This document shows positions 63,630 to 64,000 of a stretch of 64,000 bases of DNA, piece after piece. Both the position numbers and the translations under genes were made by a program. Within the stretch, counting starts at the first letter, position 1; each line of letters opens with the position of its first letter. The stretch lies in NCBI GenBank assembly GCA_903916675.1, contig CAIWXQ010000048.1, positions 1 through 64,000 of the forward strand, given 5' to 3'. This DNA comes from an uncultured bacterium. GTDB taxonomy: Bacteria; Verrucomicrobiota; Kiritimatiellia; RFP12; CAIWXQ01. Below the pieces are notes generated by a model. The model was not told where the DNA came from and did not search any database. It was given only the letters and a program-made list of their open reading frames with translations.

Positions 63630-64000
63630 TGCCCGCAGCATTTCTTAAACTTCTTGCCGCTGCCGCAGGGGCAGGGATCGTTGCGTCCAACCTTGGGTTC
63701 GTCGCGGCGCACTGGCTCGGCTGGCGGCAACGCCTCCTGCACGGCCTGGTCGAAGCCCGCAGCGGCGGCGGCAGAGACTTCCGATGGCAGGTCAGAGCCG
63801 GGCGGAAGCTGGCCATGGCCGCCGAGTACATGCACGTCCTCATGCACCAGACGCTGGGGCCGGCGCGCAGCCATCTGCATCATGCGCTGGAGTGCGGAGA
63901 GAGACGTCGTGGCGCGGAAGGCGTTCTGGGCGATATCGAGCTTGATGTTGCCCATCAGCTCCTCGAACATGGTGAAAGCCTCGCGCTTGTACTCCACCAG
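63626..64000 (-). CDS. secA: SecA preprotein translocase ATPase, C-terminal part (partial)
   Basis: Only the last 124 residues lie inside the window; the gene continues past position 64000. It shows the helical-scaffold end [18 protein letters not shown], a Pro-rich linker, and the SecB-binding zinc motif [19 protein letters not shown] at the extreme C-terminus. SecA drives protein export through SecYEG. The stop overlaps the lnt start. Confidence 0.96.
   Translation of the reverse strand: MVEYKREAFTMFEELMGNIKLDIAQNAFRATTSLSALQRMMQMAARRPQRLVHEDVHVLGGHGQLPPGSDLPSEVSAAAAAGFDQAVQEALPPAEPVRRDEPKVGRNDPCPCGSGKKFKKCCGQ

Overview
The window is GC-rich, Gram-negative chromosomal DNA. The genes for WaaA (Kdo transferase), Lnt, OpgG/OpgH and SecA show an outer membrane and periplasm. 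ECF sigma factors beside a Ser/Thr kinase and beside an anti-sigma/vWA fusion, a sulfatase-type radical SAM maturase, HydG and DUF2851 fit an anaerobic member of the PVC superphylum, most likely Verrucomicrobiota/Kiritimatiellota. Many short GC-rich hairpin repeats between genes agree with this. The lineage is inferred; no rRNA gene is present.

Positions 1-11.5 kb are accessory. They hold a beta-CASP metallo-hydrolase with a PD-(D/E)XK partner, a zinc-ribbon membrane protein, a RhuM-Fic fusion, a small operon (unknown protein, ECF sigma factor, membrane Ser/Thr kinase), and a family of tiny exported proteins that share a duplicated leader. A third leader copy heads a truncated pseudogene. An orphan PD-(D/E)XK protein and a PcfJ-Sel1 fusion follow. 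From 11.8 to 28.9 kb the content is mainly housekeeping: RNase D, ankyrin protein, tRNA-Pro, guaB, nadC, coaX-manC, truA, waaA, tRNA-Tyr, a VIT1-like transporter, an ABC exporter, a thioredoxin-fold protein, glnS, a frameshifted membrane protein and a 3D-domain lipoprotein.

Positions 29.1-38.6 kb form the most unusual locus: an ECF sigma factor, an anti-sigma zinc finger fused to a YfbK-like vWA protein, and a 2081-residue envelope protein. The first two genes overlap and the third follows 50 bp later. I read the giant protein as two fused halves. Each half starts with a signal-like segment, carries four copies of a recurring beta motif about 170 residues apart, and ends in membrane helices. 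A sigma factor, its membrane-bound regulator and a giant surface effector in one operon looks like an undescribed envelope-sensing or envelope-building system.

Positions 38.6-47.4 kb hold an iron-sulfur flavoprotein with an apparently missing NADPH domain, a 905-residue TPR protein, and an osmoregulated glucan operon (opgG, an unknown membrane protein, opgH). Positions 47.5-64 kb hold tRNA-Lys, an exported acylphosphatase, the tightly packed run ispF-cysS-tmk-holB-ricT-aroQ-pfkB-anSME, hydG, a Gfo/Idh oxidoreductase, DUF2851, trmJ, a tiny basic ORF with tRNA-Cys, a coiled-coil exported protein, and lnt-secA (secA runs off the end). All four tRNAs have an encoded CCA and a recognisable sigma-70-type promoter.

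Dispersed repeats include two CACAGAG inverted-repeat elements, two AGCGGCG hairpins, one GTAGGGACGG double hairpin, and two related C-rich intergenic blocks.
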